Positions 11,662 to 22,374 of a DNA stretch of 64,000 nt are shown here, in pieces; position 1 is the first letter of the stretch, and every line of letters starts with the position of its first letter. The position numbers and the translations under genes were made by a program. The stretch spans positions 55,446,124 to 55,510,123 of the forward strand of contig NW_020312828.1 in NCBI RefSeq assembly GCF_003265705.1, given 5' to 3'. Source of the stretch: Callorhinus ursinus (taxonomy: Eukaryota > Chordata > Mammalia > Carnivora > Otariidae). The notes below the pieces were generated by a model. It ran no database searches, had not been told where the DNA came from, and saw nothing but the letters and a program-made list of their open reading frames with translations.

Positions 11662-12857
11662 CATACACATAAGCACATGCTGAAAATATGATTATGTATG
11701 TGAGGCACTTGGAAGAGTGCTTATTGCATGCTGACTGCTCACTTAGTAGTAGCTGCTATTAGGATGCCCATCCATGTTATGACCAAGCTGAACTACCCCA
11801 GTCCACATATTATATTATACTTTAGACACGCTTGTATAGAGACATGTACCATGATTAAGTCTGAACTGATTTGTACAAGTATCTAAAAATAAACACAAGT
11901 GTCTTAATTCTATCTCCACTTTAGAGTAAAGCCCTTCCAAAAAGTTGTCCATCCTCTCTCCCCGTTTCCTACTCACCTCTTCACACTCCCTCTGACTCTG
12001 CTCCAATCTGGCCTTTGCCTCCAGCACTCTCCAAACTATTCTTCTTAGGTCCCCAACGATAAGAAATAGTTGACATATGTTCCAGTATGACTCTGGATCC
12101 AAGTACTCTTAGTTTCATAGAGAAAGCAATAGATTTTCCAAAAAAAAAATTTAAAAGTAACTGGGTACAGTAGGTCTCTAGGTCTTGAAGTAGTTGGGTG
12201 AAATCAGTCAACCAGATTCTAAATTTTTGTGCACACTCTGTGTTTTCATGGAACTTCTATATTTTTTATCAAGATTGTCAAAAACCTTTGAGTTACTTAA
12301 TAGCTATTCAAAATTTTATGCCCTCTTACTTTCATAGCAAACTTTAACAATGATAAAATAGGAATCTTTTTCATTGATCATAGGGTAGCATAAAGTTTTC
12401 TTTTTATACATTGTGCTCTATCAGCATTGAAGTGGGTAGTGTTTACTCAGACTGAAGGAAAATAGAGCAATTATGTATGGAACTTGATGATTGTTGATAG
12501 CCAGGAAGAATGCTCCAGGCTCCATATCTCAATGTCTCCAAACAGGCAGAATTATTTGCAGTATTTGTACAAATAAGTAAATTTATTCTTCTATATCAAT
12601 AATAGTCCAAAGCTTTCTGTTTGTGAGAAAAAGTGCTCTCTGACAAAATCAAAGTTTTTTTGTTTTTTTTTTTTCTTTTTGTAATACAAGGACATATTTC
12701 ATTAAGTTCATTTAATGCAATATAAGGGCCAAATAACTGATTTTCTCTACGTCCTTTTCTCTGAAATTTGCTGTTTTGTGTCTGGGTCTTAATTTATAAA
12801 GGTGACTGAGAGATGACATGGAGAGGTTAATGCACTGAAAGAAAATTTCAGTGTTAA
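10916..12857. other. Unclassified sequence with a (GT)n microsatellite
   Basis: AT-rich with few landmarks. A (GT)15 tract lies at 11631-11660. Minus-strand frames of 76-95 codons at 11815-12211 show no recognisable protein and begin at non-ATG codons or lack context. I see no exon signals I could defend. Confidence 0.4.
11631..11660. repeat. (GT)n microsatellite
   Basis: Fifteen perfect GT units following CTATTC. Confidence 0.97.
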
Positions 12858-13300
12858 TGACAGTTCCCCTAGAAACCAGAGGCACAGCTCACTTTGTAGG
12901 GTCTCAGGAGGAATACCAGGTTTTGGTCAGGAAGCAGAAACAAAGTGAAGCAATAGGTTTAAGCCAGAGCCTTTATTAGGGTTTACACAGGAAGGGTAAG
13001 ACAGGCGAGGATAAACAATTAGGATTGGCTTGTTTGAGTGATTTCAGCAGGCTCCATGCTCTAGGTCACTAGTTGATTAGTACGAGGCCCTGAGATGATT
13101 AAACAGGGGAATATTGCCTCCTGGGGTACACAGGTCAGAACAAAGTATGGCTCTGTTTTGATTAGTATGCATATCAAAGACTTTTTTGTGAGTTCCTTCC
13201 TATCTCTAAGAATTGGCTAATTGGGTAGCCAGGGAGGGGTAGTCTTTCCCTAAACTGGAAGGTGTTTTGTTTTTGGTTTTGCTTTTTTTATGTCAAAACA
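12858..13300 (-). mobile_element. Probable solo LTR of an endogenous retrovirus, minus
   Basis: Read on the minus strand, the block has an LTR-like plan. A U3-like stretch of moderate GC contains CCTCCTGGGG-type and CTAATCAAAACAG segments. It is followed by CTTCCTGTGTAAACCC, the polyadenylation signal AATAAA (minus strand, 12972-12977), GGCTCTGGC, then a CT-rich R/U5-like stretch ending ...AACTGTCA at 12858. Spacing resembles gammaretrovirus-like (ERV1) LTRs, but I cannot name the family. I see no adjoining internal retroviral genes, hence 'solo'. The right boundary is uncertain and no short target duplication was identified. Confidence 0.4.
12972..12977 (-). terminator. AATAAA polyadenylation signal in the putative LTR
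   Basis: Minus-strand AATAAA sits between the U3-like and R/U5-like parts of the block at 12858-13300, where LTRs carry their poly(A) signal. Confidence 0.4.
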
Positions 13301-13835
13301 TGATAATACACAGAATTAAAAAAAAAAAGATTAATACTCATGCCCACAACCAGCCATAGTGTAACACAGTTCTGTTTTTACATACCTCAGAGACATGTTT
13401 GGCAGTGCATACTGCAGGGCTCCCTGTGTTGGGAGAGTAAGAGATTGCCTTATCGGATTCTGGAAAAAAGAGATAAATGAGGAGTTAATAAAGGTACTTT
13501 GAAAGAAACACATTCCATTTGGGACAAGAGTTCTTAGATTGGGACATTGTCCTGAGTTGGCTCAGCCTTGGGGTGTTGAATGCACAGAGATACAGTGCCC
13601 TTAATGTAGCCATTCCATGTAGCTCTCAGTACACCAAAGTCACCACAATAAGGCATCTCTGCTGTAACTCAGTGCGCTAACTGCAAAGTTCAGTAATTTG
13701 TTGAATTAAATTTCTAGGTGGAAAAAATTATGAATCAATTAACCATTTCTGTCACAAAATAAAAGGCATAGAAGAAGGTTACTTTGATTAGAACATTGTT
13801 TATAGAATAGTGTAATCTCTAGTACATCTACACTA
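13301..13835. other. Unclassified sequence beside the putative LTR
   Basis: Contains an A-run (13317-13328) and moderately GC-richer text at 13540-13650. No family or exon recognised. The 60-codon minus-strand frame at 13331-13513 is not convincing. Confidence 0.35.
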
Positions 13836-14015
13836 TCCTGACATTATCTTCCTGAATTATTTTTCTTCATACAGTTATTTTTGTTAATTTATTCTCATGA
13901 GTAACTACATATTTCTATGATTCTCTATTTAATATGCCTTTATGATGAGCCTATAAAGTTCCTAGGGCCATAATCTCCTTTTTACTTTCCATTGTGTAGC
14001 TCAATGCTTGTTATA
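13836..14015 (+). mobile_element. Possible LINE-2 3' end, plus
   Basis: TTTTTCTTCATACAGTTAT, TTTATGATGAGCCTATAAAGTTCCTAGGGCCATAATC and GTGTAGCTCAATGCTTG parallel the L2 3' end (TTCATAGCACTTAT; CTGTAAGCTCCATGAGGGC; CAGCACCTAGCACAGTG). Diverged and tentative. Confidence 0.35.
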
Positions 14016-14028
14016 TCTATCTAATCTC

Positions 14029-14072
14029 TCCGATCTATCTATCTATCTATCGATCGATCGATCGATCTATTA
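14029..14072. repeat. (ATCT)n/(ATCG)n compound microsatellite
   Basis: ATCT units change to CGAT units (14051-14066) and back to ATCT. The ATCG part is self-complementary and carries several CpGs in an otherwise CpG-poor region. Confidence 0.95.
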
Positions 14073-16370
14073 TCATCTATAATAGACTTTCTGACCTTCG
14101 TTTGTTACACATTTAGTATGCCATATCTGAATAAGCTTGGAGCACGGTGACAAACACAGAACTGTCATGAGCTAAATATTGACTTTGTTTTTTCTTCTCA
14201 TCCTTCTTTATGACTGGTAGTAAAAATAAAAATCTTCTTGATTGTTTTTAGTGTTGGCTTTCAATTTGTTCATCACATATTGAAAGTGCTGACTGAAACA
14301 TATATTCTCAGCATCTAGACATGGCATGCTCTAGGAAAGCAAGACTTGGGAAAAAATCCAAGCAATTTCATGTCATATATACCACATGCCAACAGATGCC
14401 ACCATTGCACTGTGACAATCATCTATGTTGTGGTAACAAAGGACAGGCTTCACTCTTCTCCATTCTCTTATTAGAGAATGCTTAAATATGAAACATTTAA
14501 ATATAGTTTGGGAGATCTACACCACACATGCTTTTTTTCTACACCCTTAAAATATGGCTGGAAAGTTAGATTTCCAAGGAAGAACATTTCTGGTTGGTGT
14601 TGAATGTACTGTTGCTACTGTTATAGCTGAAATGTTACTAGATTGACAATGTTGCTTACAACTATTTTAAACTTCTTATGAGTCAAATTTTGTCCATTAT
14701 TGAGCAAAAACTAAAAGAAAGTTAAAATTAAAAAGCCCAAATCAGATTTATGTCTCATGCTTGTTATTTACATATTACCTTGTTTTCTTAAATTATTTCA
14801 AAATCCATCAATGTTTTAAAACTTACCATAGAAATTTAGGAATACTGTATAAAGTAACACAACAATGTTGTCTGAAATATTTGTAAGAAAAATCCCAACA
14901 GGTCATGGAAAACGGAACTCAAACATTAAATACAAAGAAAGAGTATACAACCATTACAAATAATTTTCTCTTTTTTGTAAGTGAATGCATCCAATTTATG
15001 TGCCATTGTACTGAAAGGTAACGTTCCTCTTTCCCTCATTTCCTTTTCTTATAATTCCTGATTAAGATTAAATTGTGATTGATAGTTCTCTTCTTTCCAA
15101 ACAATTCTACTGAATGGCTTCTTATCAGTGGTTTGTGCTAGCACTAATAAAATCCATAACCATTTCTACTGCTTTTAACTCATCCTGAAATAGATATTTT
15201 TCAGAATAGAGCTTACTTATATCTCCTTGAATGCTACATTTAAGGTTATTTTTCCTATTGCTGAAGCTTAACTGAAATATACTTATGAGAGATTTATTTC
15301 AATATAGTGAATAAAAATTTATTCTCTACTCTTTACTGTTTCACTTTTTATAGAAACCCATTCAAGTTTGCTCAAATTAGTGTGCTTATGTATTATTTCA
15401 CAATTTCTGTCTATATAGAAACATGAACATAATTTCCTTTAAATACAATTTTGGGAATGGCAATAAAAATTGAAAATATCATCACAAATAACAATGTTAT
15501 CTTTATCAACTTTTAGTACATATCATAGCTCAATAAAAATTTGATGAATTTTGGACAACATAAGAAGTATGTTTGGTTTATTAAAAACTTACAGAATGAT
15601 TATAGAGTTACAGGATAATTCTACTAAGAATTGGTAGAGTTTTCTACGAGTTGTGGAAATCCTGGTAAATTTTTCACCTATCTTCTGATAAGGATTTTAT
15701 TTTCTTATAATGTATAAAAGGTTATATATCATTATTCTAAAACTAAGCCATCTAATTCTTGTATCACTAATTAGCTTATTTCCTATTCTGTTGACTTTTT
15801 CAATCCCAGTCATCTGAAATTAATTTATTGTCAGATGAAGAGTTTCTGAGATTTTCTAATATCAGAATAATTTCTAACAAGGGAAAGGAAATTCCTTCAT
15901 GAAAACTAAGTATTTTAGATAGCATTTTTAAAGTCTTATGAAAATATAACTACTTTTTCCCTGTTTCTCCAAGAGACATATGTGCTTTAAAGCTACCACA
16001 TTATTTGATGACTTTATGAACAATTACTGGAACAAAAAAAAATTACATGCATTATTTTCACATAGAATGTATTAATAGTTCCTGAATCTTGCAGATATTT
16101 AGAGAAAATTTTGTTTCAAAGAAATCACAAGTTTGGCCTACATAAATTCAACCCCCTATGCAATCTTCATATCACCAAACTTGTCCCATCAGGAAGCTGC
16201 CTATTAAAGTTCTGTAGTTTGGGCTGTGAATGACAATAACAAATGGGATAAAATTAATGGATTCAAAATTAATGCTGGGGCCATGAAAAACAATGAGAAA
16301 TAAATTACTCGAATAGAGCTGAATATTGGGCTGTCAAATAGGCTAAATAAGGAATTTATTCCATTACCAG
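14073..16370. other. AT-rich sequence without recognised features
   Basis: Over 2 kb of AT-rich DNA with dense stops. I recognise no SINE, L1 or gene-derived sequence. Confidence 0.45.
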
Positions 16371-16385
16371 GGGAAGGAGATTTTA

Positions 16386-16477
16386 TTTATTTTTTTAAAA
16401 AGATTTTATTTATTTATTTGACGGAGAGAGAGAGACAGCGAGAGAGGGAACACAGAGCAGGGAGCCCAATGTGGGGC
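16386..16477 (-). mobile_element. CanSINE 3' part (no tRNA head) in the chimera
   Basis: Antisense tail TTTTTAAAAAGATTTTATTTATTTATTTGACGGAGAG, then GACAGCGAGAGAGGGAACACAGAGCAGGGAGCCC and GTGGGGC, where CanSINE similarity stops. The whole tRNA-derived head is missing and replaced by U6. Confidence 0.9.
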
Positions 16478-16575
16478 AAAAATATGGAACCCTTCACGAA
16501 TTTGCATGTCATCCTTGCGCAGGGGCCATGCTAATCTTCTCTGTATTTTAGTATATGTGCTGCTGAAGCGAGCAT
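16478..16575 (-). pseudogene. RNU6: U6 snRNA pseudogene
   Basis: The minus strand reads from TGCTCGCTTCAGCAGCACAT through AGAGAAGATTAGCATGG, GCGCAAGGATGACATGCAAA and TTCGTGAAGGGTTCCATATTTTT. Compared with vertebrate U6 (about 107 nt) there are a few substitutions, some at CpGs, and a 9-nt deletion removing TGGAACGAT upstream of ACAGAGAAG. I see no proximal sequence element or TATA box upstream at U6-gene spacing. It ends directly on CanSINE sequence. It is a retrocopy, not a working spliceosomal RNA gene. Confidence 0.95.
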
Positions 16576-16590
16576 GGGAAGGAGACTTTT

Positions 16591-17323
16591 AAAACCTTTC
16601 CCTGTGTTAGAAAGGGGCAACTGACTGATAGGAGTTTCATTGTTTATGCCCTGAATAGATGAAATATAATTTTCTTATTTCAATTCCAAATTATGTAATA
16701 TGTCTGTGGTGGGGTGTAGAGAAGGGAGAACAACTTTTCTTTCAGTTAATATGATACCAGGCTATATAGAACCCTGACAAGACATAATAAAAAGGACTTT
16801 GCATCAACCCAGAGTTCCCTCACTGTCAGCCAGATACCATAACTGATAGCATGGTTCATTTTCTTCCTTGGAGAAGAAATGTATATTCTTTTTGCAGGAA
16901 GAACAGTACAATGGGTACACTCAAATGGGCAATGGCAGAGGTCTCCAAAACAGTATGATTACTACCTCTGCTCCGGTGTCCATTCTCCTCTTTCTTTCTC
17001 TAGAGGGATCATGGCTCCTCTGCTGAAGACAGCATTTTCTAATTTCCCTTGCAGCTCATTTTACCCATGTGGCTTAAGACAAAATATGTCAGTAGAAGAC
17101 ATGTGACAAACTTCTGGGTCATTTCCTTTATTCTAGACTTTTCCTCTTACGATTGGAACATCCTTGGAATCCATATTAAGGATGGCAAAATTATCCCATC
17201 AGCTAGATGCTTATTTATGACTATTATATAGAAGATAAATAAATATCTGTCACTGCTAACCCACTTTGTTTTAGGGTATCATTTTCTAACATCTTGGCCT
17301 CTATATTCCCAGTAATACAATTA
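16591..17323. other. Unclassified sequence
   Basis: Mixed-composition sequence with no family recognised. The frames at 16879-17106 and 17049-17231 show no recognisable domain. Confidence 0.4.
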
Positions 17324-17902
17324 TAGTGCTATGATTTTATTTTATTAATTAATTAATTAATTAATTTTTTTTGGTGGGCAGCAAAGCAAAATTTGTTGAG
17401 TGATAGTATAAAGCTTCCAAAGAGGGAGGGGGCCCTCGAGGGTTTCCATTGGAGTTTCTAAGTCTAGGCTTTTGTTTTGTTTTGTTTTGTTTTAATTTTA
17501 TTTTATTTCATTATGTTATGTTAGTCACCATACAATACATCATTAGTTTTTGATGTAGTGTTCCATGATTCATTGTTTTTGTGTAACACCCAGTGCTCCA
17601 CGCAGTACGTGCCCTCCTTAATACCCATCACCAGGCTAACCCATCCCCCCACCCCCTCCCCTCTAAAACCCTCAGTTTGTTTCTCAGAGTCCACAGTCTC
17701 TCATGGTTCATCTCTCCCTCCTATTCCCCCCCTTCATTTTTCCCTTCCTTCTCCTAATGTCCTCCATGCTCTTCCTTATGTTCCACAAATAAGTGAAACC
17801 ATATAATTGACTTTCTCTGCTTGACTTATTTCACTTAGCATAATCTCCTCCAGTCCCATCCATGTGGATGTAAAAGTTGGGTATTCTAGTGCTATGATTT
17901 TA
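17324..17902 (-). mobile_element. 5'-truncated LINE-1 3' end with a 3' transduction, minus
   Basis: Flanked by TAGTGCTATGATTTTA at 17324-17339 and 17887-17902 (16/16). From right to left (sense): an L1 3' UTR piece (17510-17886) with the carnivore landmarks GGGTGTTACACAAAAACAATG and ATGTATTGTATGGTGACTAA, a first A-rich tail ((AAAAC)n, about 17470-17509), 97 bases of non-L1 sequence (17373-17469), then a second A-rich tail (AAAAAAAATTAATTAA..., about 17340-17372). Two tails inside one duplication are the signature of L1 read-through of its own poly(A) site. The sequence has no coding capacity. Confidence 0.78.
17373..17469 (-). other. Transduced 3' flank carried by the L1
   Basis: Non-L1, higher-GC segment with GAGGGCCCCCTCC in sense. 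It lies between two A-rich tails and inside the target duplication. It should be unique or rare in the genome and mark the source L1 locus. I see no canonical AATAAA at its 3' end, a weak point. Confidence 0.6.
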
Positions 17903-17994
17903 AATATACTATTGCTTTCAAATAGTTAATATGTTACTTAGGACTTTTAATAAACTTTTACAAGTAAAACTGGTATATACTTTTCTCTTTTTTT

Positions 17995-18196
17995 AAAAGA
18001 TTTTATTTATTTATTTTAGACAGAGAGAGGGAGAGAGGGCACGCAAATGGGGTGAGGAGCAGAGGGAAGTGGGACAAGCAGATTCCACACTGAATGTAAC
18101 ACCTGACATGGGGCTCCATCTTATGACCCTGAGATCATGACCTGAGCTGAAATCAAGAGTCAGATGCTTAATCAACTAAGGCACCCAGGCACCCCA
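17995..18196 (-). mobile_element. CanSINE (older type), minus, with target-site duplication
   Basis: Antisense tail AAAAGATTTTATTTATTTATTTTAG, body with TGAGATCATGACCTGAGCTG, and head ending AAGGCACCCAGGCACCCC. Flanked by ATATACTTTTCTCTTTTTTT at about 17975-17994 and 18197-18216. Confidence 0.92.
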
Positions 18197-18216
18197 ATAT
18201 ACTTTTCTCTTTTTTT

Positions 18217-18622
18217 TTTTTATCTTATTCTTACTTATTCTTTTCTGGTTTCAGAACCATCATTTGGTTAGCTTAATAACGTGCATGTATATATTTTACT
18301 TAAAAAGTGAAAGCAAAGTTGGTCATTTCCTTTAAGAATAGAATACATATTTTCTAAATGAATTATACATAAGGTTTTATTTTATTTCATCTGAAAATGA
18401 TGTACAGTGTTGGGAATCAGATATATTTTTAATTGACAAGTCTTATAAATGTATCTTACTAATGAACTCAAACCAAGAACAGCAGAATTTGAAGACTTTC
18501 TGGACTAATGTAAAAGCTTTGATACTAGCCAAGAATTTTATTTGAAATCATAGGAACAGTTACTTTGCTCACTTTGTATATCTAGAGACAGTATAATTAG
18601 ATTATTTAAAATAACTAATCAT
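18217..18622. other. AT-rich sequence without recognised features
   Basis: About 400 bases between two SINEs. Nothing recognised. Confidence 0.45.
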
Positions 18623-18815
18623 GGGGCGCCTGGGTGGCTCAGTCGTTAAGCGTCTGCCTTCGGCTCAGGTCATGGTCCCGGGGTCCTTGGGTCGAGCACT
18701 GCACTGGGCTCCCTGCTCCATGGGAAGCCTGCTTCTCCCTCTCCCACTCCCCCTGCTTGTGTTCCCTCTCACTGTGTCTCTCTCTGTCAAATAAATAAAT
18801 AAAATCTTTAAAAAA
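18623..18815 (+). mobile_element. CanSINE (arctoid type), plus
   Basis: Near-consensus copy: GGGGCGCCTGGGTGGCTCAG, CGTTAAGCGTCTGCCTTCGG, GGGAAGCCTGCTTCTCC, CTCCCCCTGCTTGTG and CTGTCAAATAAATAAATAAAATC. Imperfect flanking repeats (AAATAACTAATCA / AAAAATAATCA). This copy best supports an arctoid carnivore source. The 78-codon minus-strand frame at 18639-18875 is antisense SINE. Confidence 0.94.
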
Positions 18816-19838
18816 ATAATCAGACTTATATCCAAATATCCAGAAAATTCTAAACTTGCATATATAACTTTGCATACATTGTTAATGCTCTTGGGCCCAA
18901 TTCTTTAAGAGCAGTTTACTTACAACTAATTACAAAGAGCACAAAGATCAAATAATGCCATGATTATTTTAAGACATATTTAGTAATTTGATGAATCCAT
19001 GCATCACTCATACCTGACAGCTGCCATTTCACTTTTTCACAGATGTTACTAGGTTAGGGAAAATGAAGAACACTAAATTTGCAAATAATCTCAATTATAT
19101 TGAATATTATTATTTTTTCCACTCCAAAGACATGATTTCTATCTGCAACATTTGATTATTCAAAGAGAAGTTGGAAACTTACTTGTTAGAACTGTACCTA
19201 AACTCTTCTAGGAAAGCACTTTAAACCTAGTTATTATTTGTTGCAGGAAGTAAAACTTGTTCCTCATATTGTGGAATAAGAAGAATGTTGAAAAATACAT
19301 TGTTGAATAATTCATATACAGTTTCACTCAGTATGAGCTAGCCCAGAAAAAATGTCTATCATATATCAAATCACACTCAAATAAAAAACAACACTGAAAA
19401 AAAAGCTATATTTTGTCTCTAGAGCATCATATATATCTACAGCATATGCAATTATTTTATAAGTAAAAATAAATTATCCAAAAAAAACTATTATTTTCTT
19501 CTAAAACTAAGGTGATTTGTAGCTTAGACGTGTTACAAATGCTATTTTCCTTTAGAATTGCCCTTAAAAAGAAACATTTATATGTAAGCCTAATAATTGG
19601 ATACTTATGCATGGTAAATTTAAGTTACAAGAATATTCACTTAACTTCTGTTTATAAATCCCTACTCAGTTTTAAGACTTGAGTGACTTTGACAATTAAA
19701 AGTAGGATAACAGCACAAGCCCTATATCCAATAGAGTATAATAGATCACATTAATGCCATTTCACTTTAGTGTTATGATGTGTCAACATTTGCTGATTTA
19801 AGTACACAAAGCCTTGCTGCTATGAGCAAAATCATTAA
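18816..19838. other. AT-rich sequence without recognised features
   Basis: About 1 kb of AT-rich sequence with dense stops. No family or gene recognised. Confidence 0.45.
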
Positions 19839-19852
19839 GAATTTTCTGAATA

Positions 19853-20048
19853 GGGATGCCTGGGTGGCTCAGTCAGTTAAACATCTGCGTTCAGCTCAGG
19901 TCATGATCCCAGGGTTCTGGGATCCAGTCCTGCATCAGTCTCCTTGTTCAGTGGGGTCCCTGCTTCTCCCTCTGCCTGCCACTCCCCCTGCTTCTATGCT
20001 CTCTCACTCTCACGCTCTCTCTCTGACAAATAAATAAAATCTTAAAAA
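19853..20048 (+). mobile_element. CanSINE, plus, with target-site duplication
   Basis: Diverged head GGGATGCCTGGGTGGCTCAG, a standard body, and the tail AAATAAATAAAATCTTAAAAAA. Flanks AATTTTCTGAATA (19840-19852) and AAATTTCTGAATA (20049-20061), one mismatch. Confidence 0.92.
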
Positions 20049-20174
20049 AAATTTCTGAATAACCAAACTCTGTAAAGTATTAACAATTTTTACGTGCAAT
20101 CCATTCACTAGAGCTAAAAGGTGTGTGCACCACACGGTTTCTACACTTTGAAATACATAAATCCATGTTCTAAT

Positions 20175-20290
20175 ATATACCATAGAAGTCATTGATTAAC
20201 TGAATGCATATCATGCTCTAGGCACCATGACCAATACAGGAGTTAAAAAATATAAGACGCTTCCTGTCATCAGGAGGCTTACTCAAAAAA
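20175..20290 (-). mobile_element. LINE-2 fragment, minus
   Basis: CATATCATGCTCTAGGCACCATGACCAATACAGG and CTTCCTGTCATCAGGAGGCTTACTC match the antisense L2 pattern (CTATGTGCCAGGCACTG...; CCTGCCCTCATGGAGCTTAC). Confidence 0.55.
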
Positions 20291-20332
20291 CAACCACTGC
20301 TATAAAGTTTGTTTGCATAAAACTCCAACTGT

Positions 20333-20554
20333 TTTTTTTTAATATTTATTTATTTGAGAGAGAGAGAGCGTGTGTGAGCAGAAGGTAGAGGTGAGGGGAG
20401 GGGCAGAGAGAGAGAGGGACAGGGAGAGAGAATCCCAAGCAGACTCCCGCTGAGCATGGAGCCAGACTTGGGGCTCAATCCCACAACCTTGAGATCATGA
20501 CCTGAACCAACACGGAGTACGTAGCTCAACCTACTGAGCCACCCAGGTGCCCCT
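20333..20554 (-). mobile_element. CanSINE (older type), minus
   Basis: Antisense tail AATATTTATTTATTTGAGAG, GA-rich body, GGGGCTCAATCCCACAACC, TGAGATCATGACCTGAACC, and head CTACTGAGCCACCCAGGTGCCCC. No clear flanking duplication remains. Confidence 0.92.
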
Positions 20555-21129
20555 AAAGCTTTGCACCTTAAAAAACAGTCTCACACTTACTGTTTGAGTC
20601 TAAAAAACAAAAATCTCCCTCTGATTAATAATAATCATCCTCATATTCAAAGTCATGGAGACTCAAAACAGCAACAATAAAAGTCTAGGTTTACAATGAC
20701 ATATAAGAATTACGTTGGTTATATTCCCAAATCCAGTATTATTATTACTTCATCACATTTAGAAAAGAGAAAGCCAGGACTCATATCCATCAAAAAACTT
20801 GCCAAGGTCATATACTGTAAGGCAAACAAGGACCATAGATTCTGTTCTTCAAACCACTAATTCAGGATTATGTTCATCTTCACTATACACACTTGTAAGG
20901 TGAATGTTATTCCTGATAATATATCTCTAACTCAGTCTGTCATAGAAATTAGCATTTTATTTTTCATAAGATAACTAAAATTAAAATGAAATCAAAAGTT
21001 ACCTAGATTATTCTCCTCCACCCCTTTCTTCAGTGCAGCTATATTATTCATTTGCAGTAGGTTTATTTTTTTCTATTTGTTTTCTATGTTGTTTGCCATC
21101 TCTCCCTTGTGGATTTTATTTAAAATAAA
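20555..21129. other. Unclassified AT-rich sequence
   Basis: Nothing recognised between the SINE and the following L1. Confidence 0.45.
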
Positions 21130-22120
21130 TACACAACAAAATGAAAAGGCCACCTATGGAATGGGAGAAAGTATTTGCAAAATATATATCTGATAGGGGG
21201 TTAATACCTAAAATATGTAAGAAACTCAAACAACTCAATAGTAATAATAATAATAATAATAATATTTAAAAATTAAAAACAATATCTCAGTTTAAAAATG
21301 AGCAAAGGACTTGAATAGACATAGCTCCAAAGAAAACATCCAAATGGCTAATAGGCATATGTAAAGATATATAAACATCACTAAATATCAAGAAAATGCA
21401 AATCAAAACCACAATGAAATATCACCTCACACCTGTTATGATGGCTAATACACTGAAGACCAATAAGAAGCATCAGCCAGGATATAGAGAAAAGGGAACC
21501 CTTGAACACGTCGATGGGAATATGAATTCATGCAGCCACTATGGAAACAGTGTGCAAATTCCTCAAGAAACTAAAAATAGAGCTACCATATAATCCAGAA
21601 ATCTGAATCCTGGATATATATCCAAAGGGATTAAAATCAGGATTTTAAAGTGATACCCACATTCTTATGATTTTCCCAGTAGCCAAAACATAAAAGTAAC
21701 TGAAATGTCCATCAACAAATGAATGAATAAAGAAAATGTGATATGTATATATAAGGGAACAATATTCAGTCTTCAAAGAAAAAAAATCCTGGCATTTGTA
21801 GCAACACGGATGAATCTAGAGGACATGTTCAGTGAAATAAGCCAGACAGAGAAGGACAAATACTACATGATAGCACATATATGAAGAATCTAAAATAAAC
21901 TCATAGAAACAGACAATAGAATAGTGGTTGCCAAGGTCTGAGAGAAAGGGAAACAAGGGGGTAGTAGCCAAAGGCTACAAAGTTTCAGTTATACAAAGTG
22001 AATAAATCCTACAAATATACTGTACAGCAGAGTACTTATAATTAAGAATACTGTATATATATTTTAAAAATGTACTGAGATGGTAGATCTTATGTTGTGT
22101 TCCTTTCACAAAAAAAGAAA
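21130..22120 (+). mobile_element. Old LINE-1 3' part (ORF2 end and 3' UTR), plus
   Basis: Ordered landmarks: ATGAAAAGGCCACCTATGGAATGGGAGAAAGTATTTGC (21140), ATCTGATAGGGGGTTAATACC, AATGAGCAAAGGACTTGAATAGAC, CAAATCAAAACCACAATGAAATATCACC, GGTTAAAATAGAGCTACCATATAATCC-like text (21565), TCCATCAACAAATGAATGAATAAAG and AGTGAAATAAGCCAGACAGAGAAGGAC. It ends with 3' UTR text and an A-rich end near 22119. A (TAA)n run at about 21241-21265 interrupts ORF2, and stops are scattered. The 65-codon frame at 21396-21593 is a remnant of the ORF2 C-terminus. Confidence 0.88.
21241..21265. repeat. (TAA)n microsatellite within L1
   Basis: About eight AAT units within the L1 ORF2-end sequence. Confidence 0.9.
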
Positions 22121-22374
22121 TCTATGAGCCTTATATATTGGTTTTTTGTCTTATATTTCTACCTGTATTATAAACTTCTTGAGGACAGAATTCAGATATA
22201 TTTTTCATGTAATTTCTCTCTTTCTCAAGTGCTCTGAAAACACATGGACTTCAATAACAATGCATGTACAGTACTTATATTTTAATGATGAAAACCTGAG
22301 CAGAAATCTAAGCATGTGTACTCTTTTTTCACAATAATTTAATAAAGAGAATATAGGAAGAGTAACTCAAGGCA

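Larger units (their letters stand above)
16371..16590 (-). mobile_element. Chimeric retrocopy: U6 snRNA fused to a CanSINE 3' part
   Basis: Read on the minus strand: target duplication, U6 5' end to U6 3' end, CanSINE 3' half, A-rich tail, target duplication. The duplications are GGGAAGGAGA (+TTTT) at 16371-16384 and GGGAAGGAGA (+CTTTT) at 16576-16590. They enclose both parts, so the two were inserted together. The insertion point on the minus strand reads TTTT/AAAAG, a good L1 endonuclease site. The simplest reading is that L1 reverse transcriptase began on a CanSINE RNA and jumped to U6 RNA during cDNA synthesis. Confidence 0.85.

Noticed and set aside
16478..16575. Functional U6 snRNA gene
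   Set aside because: Internal deletion, substitutions, no U6 promoter elements upstream and direct fusion to SINE sequence.
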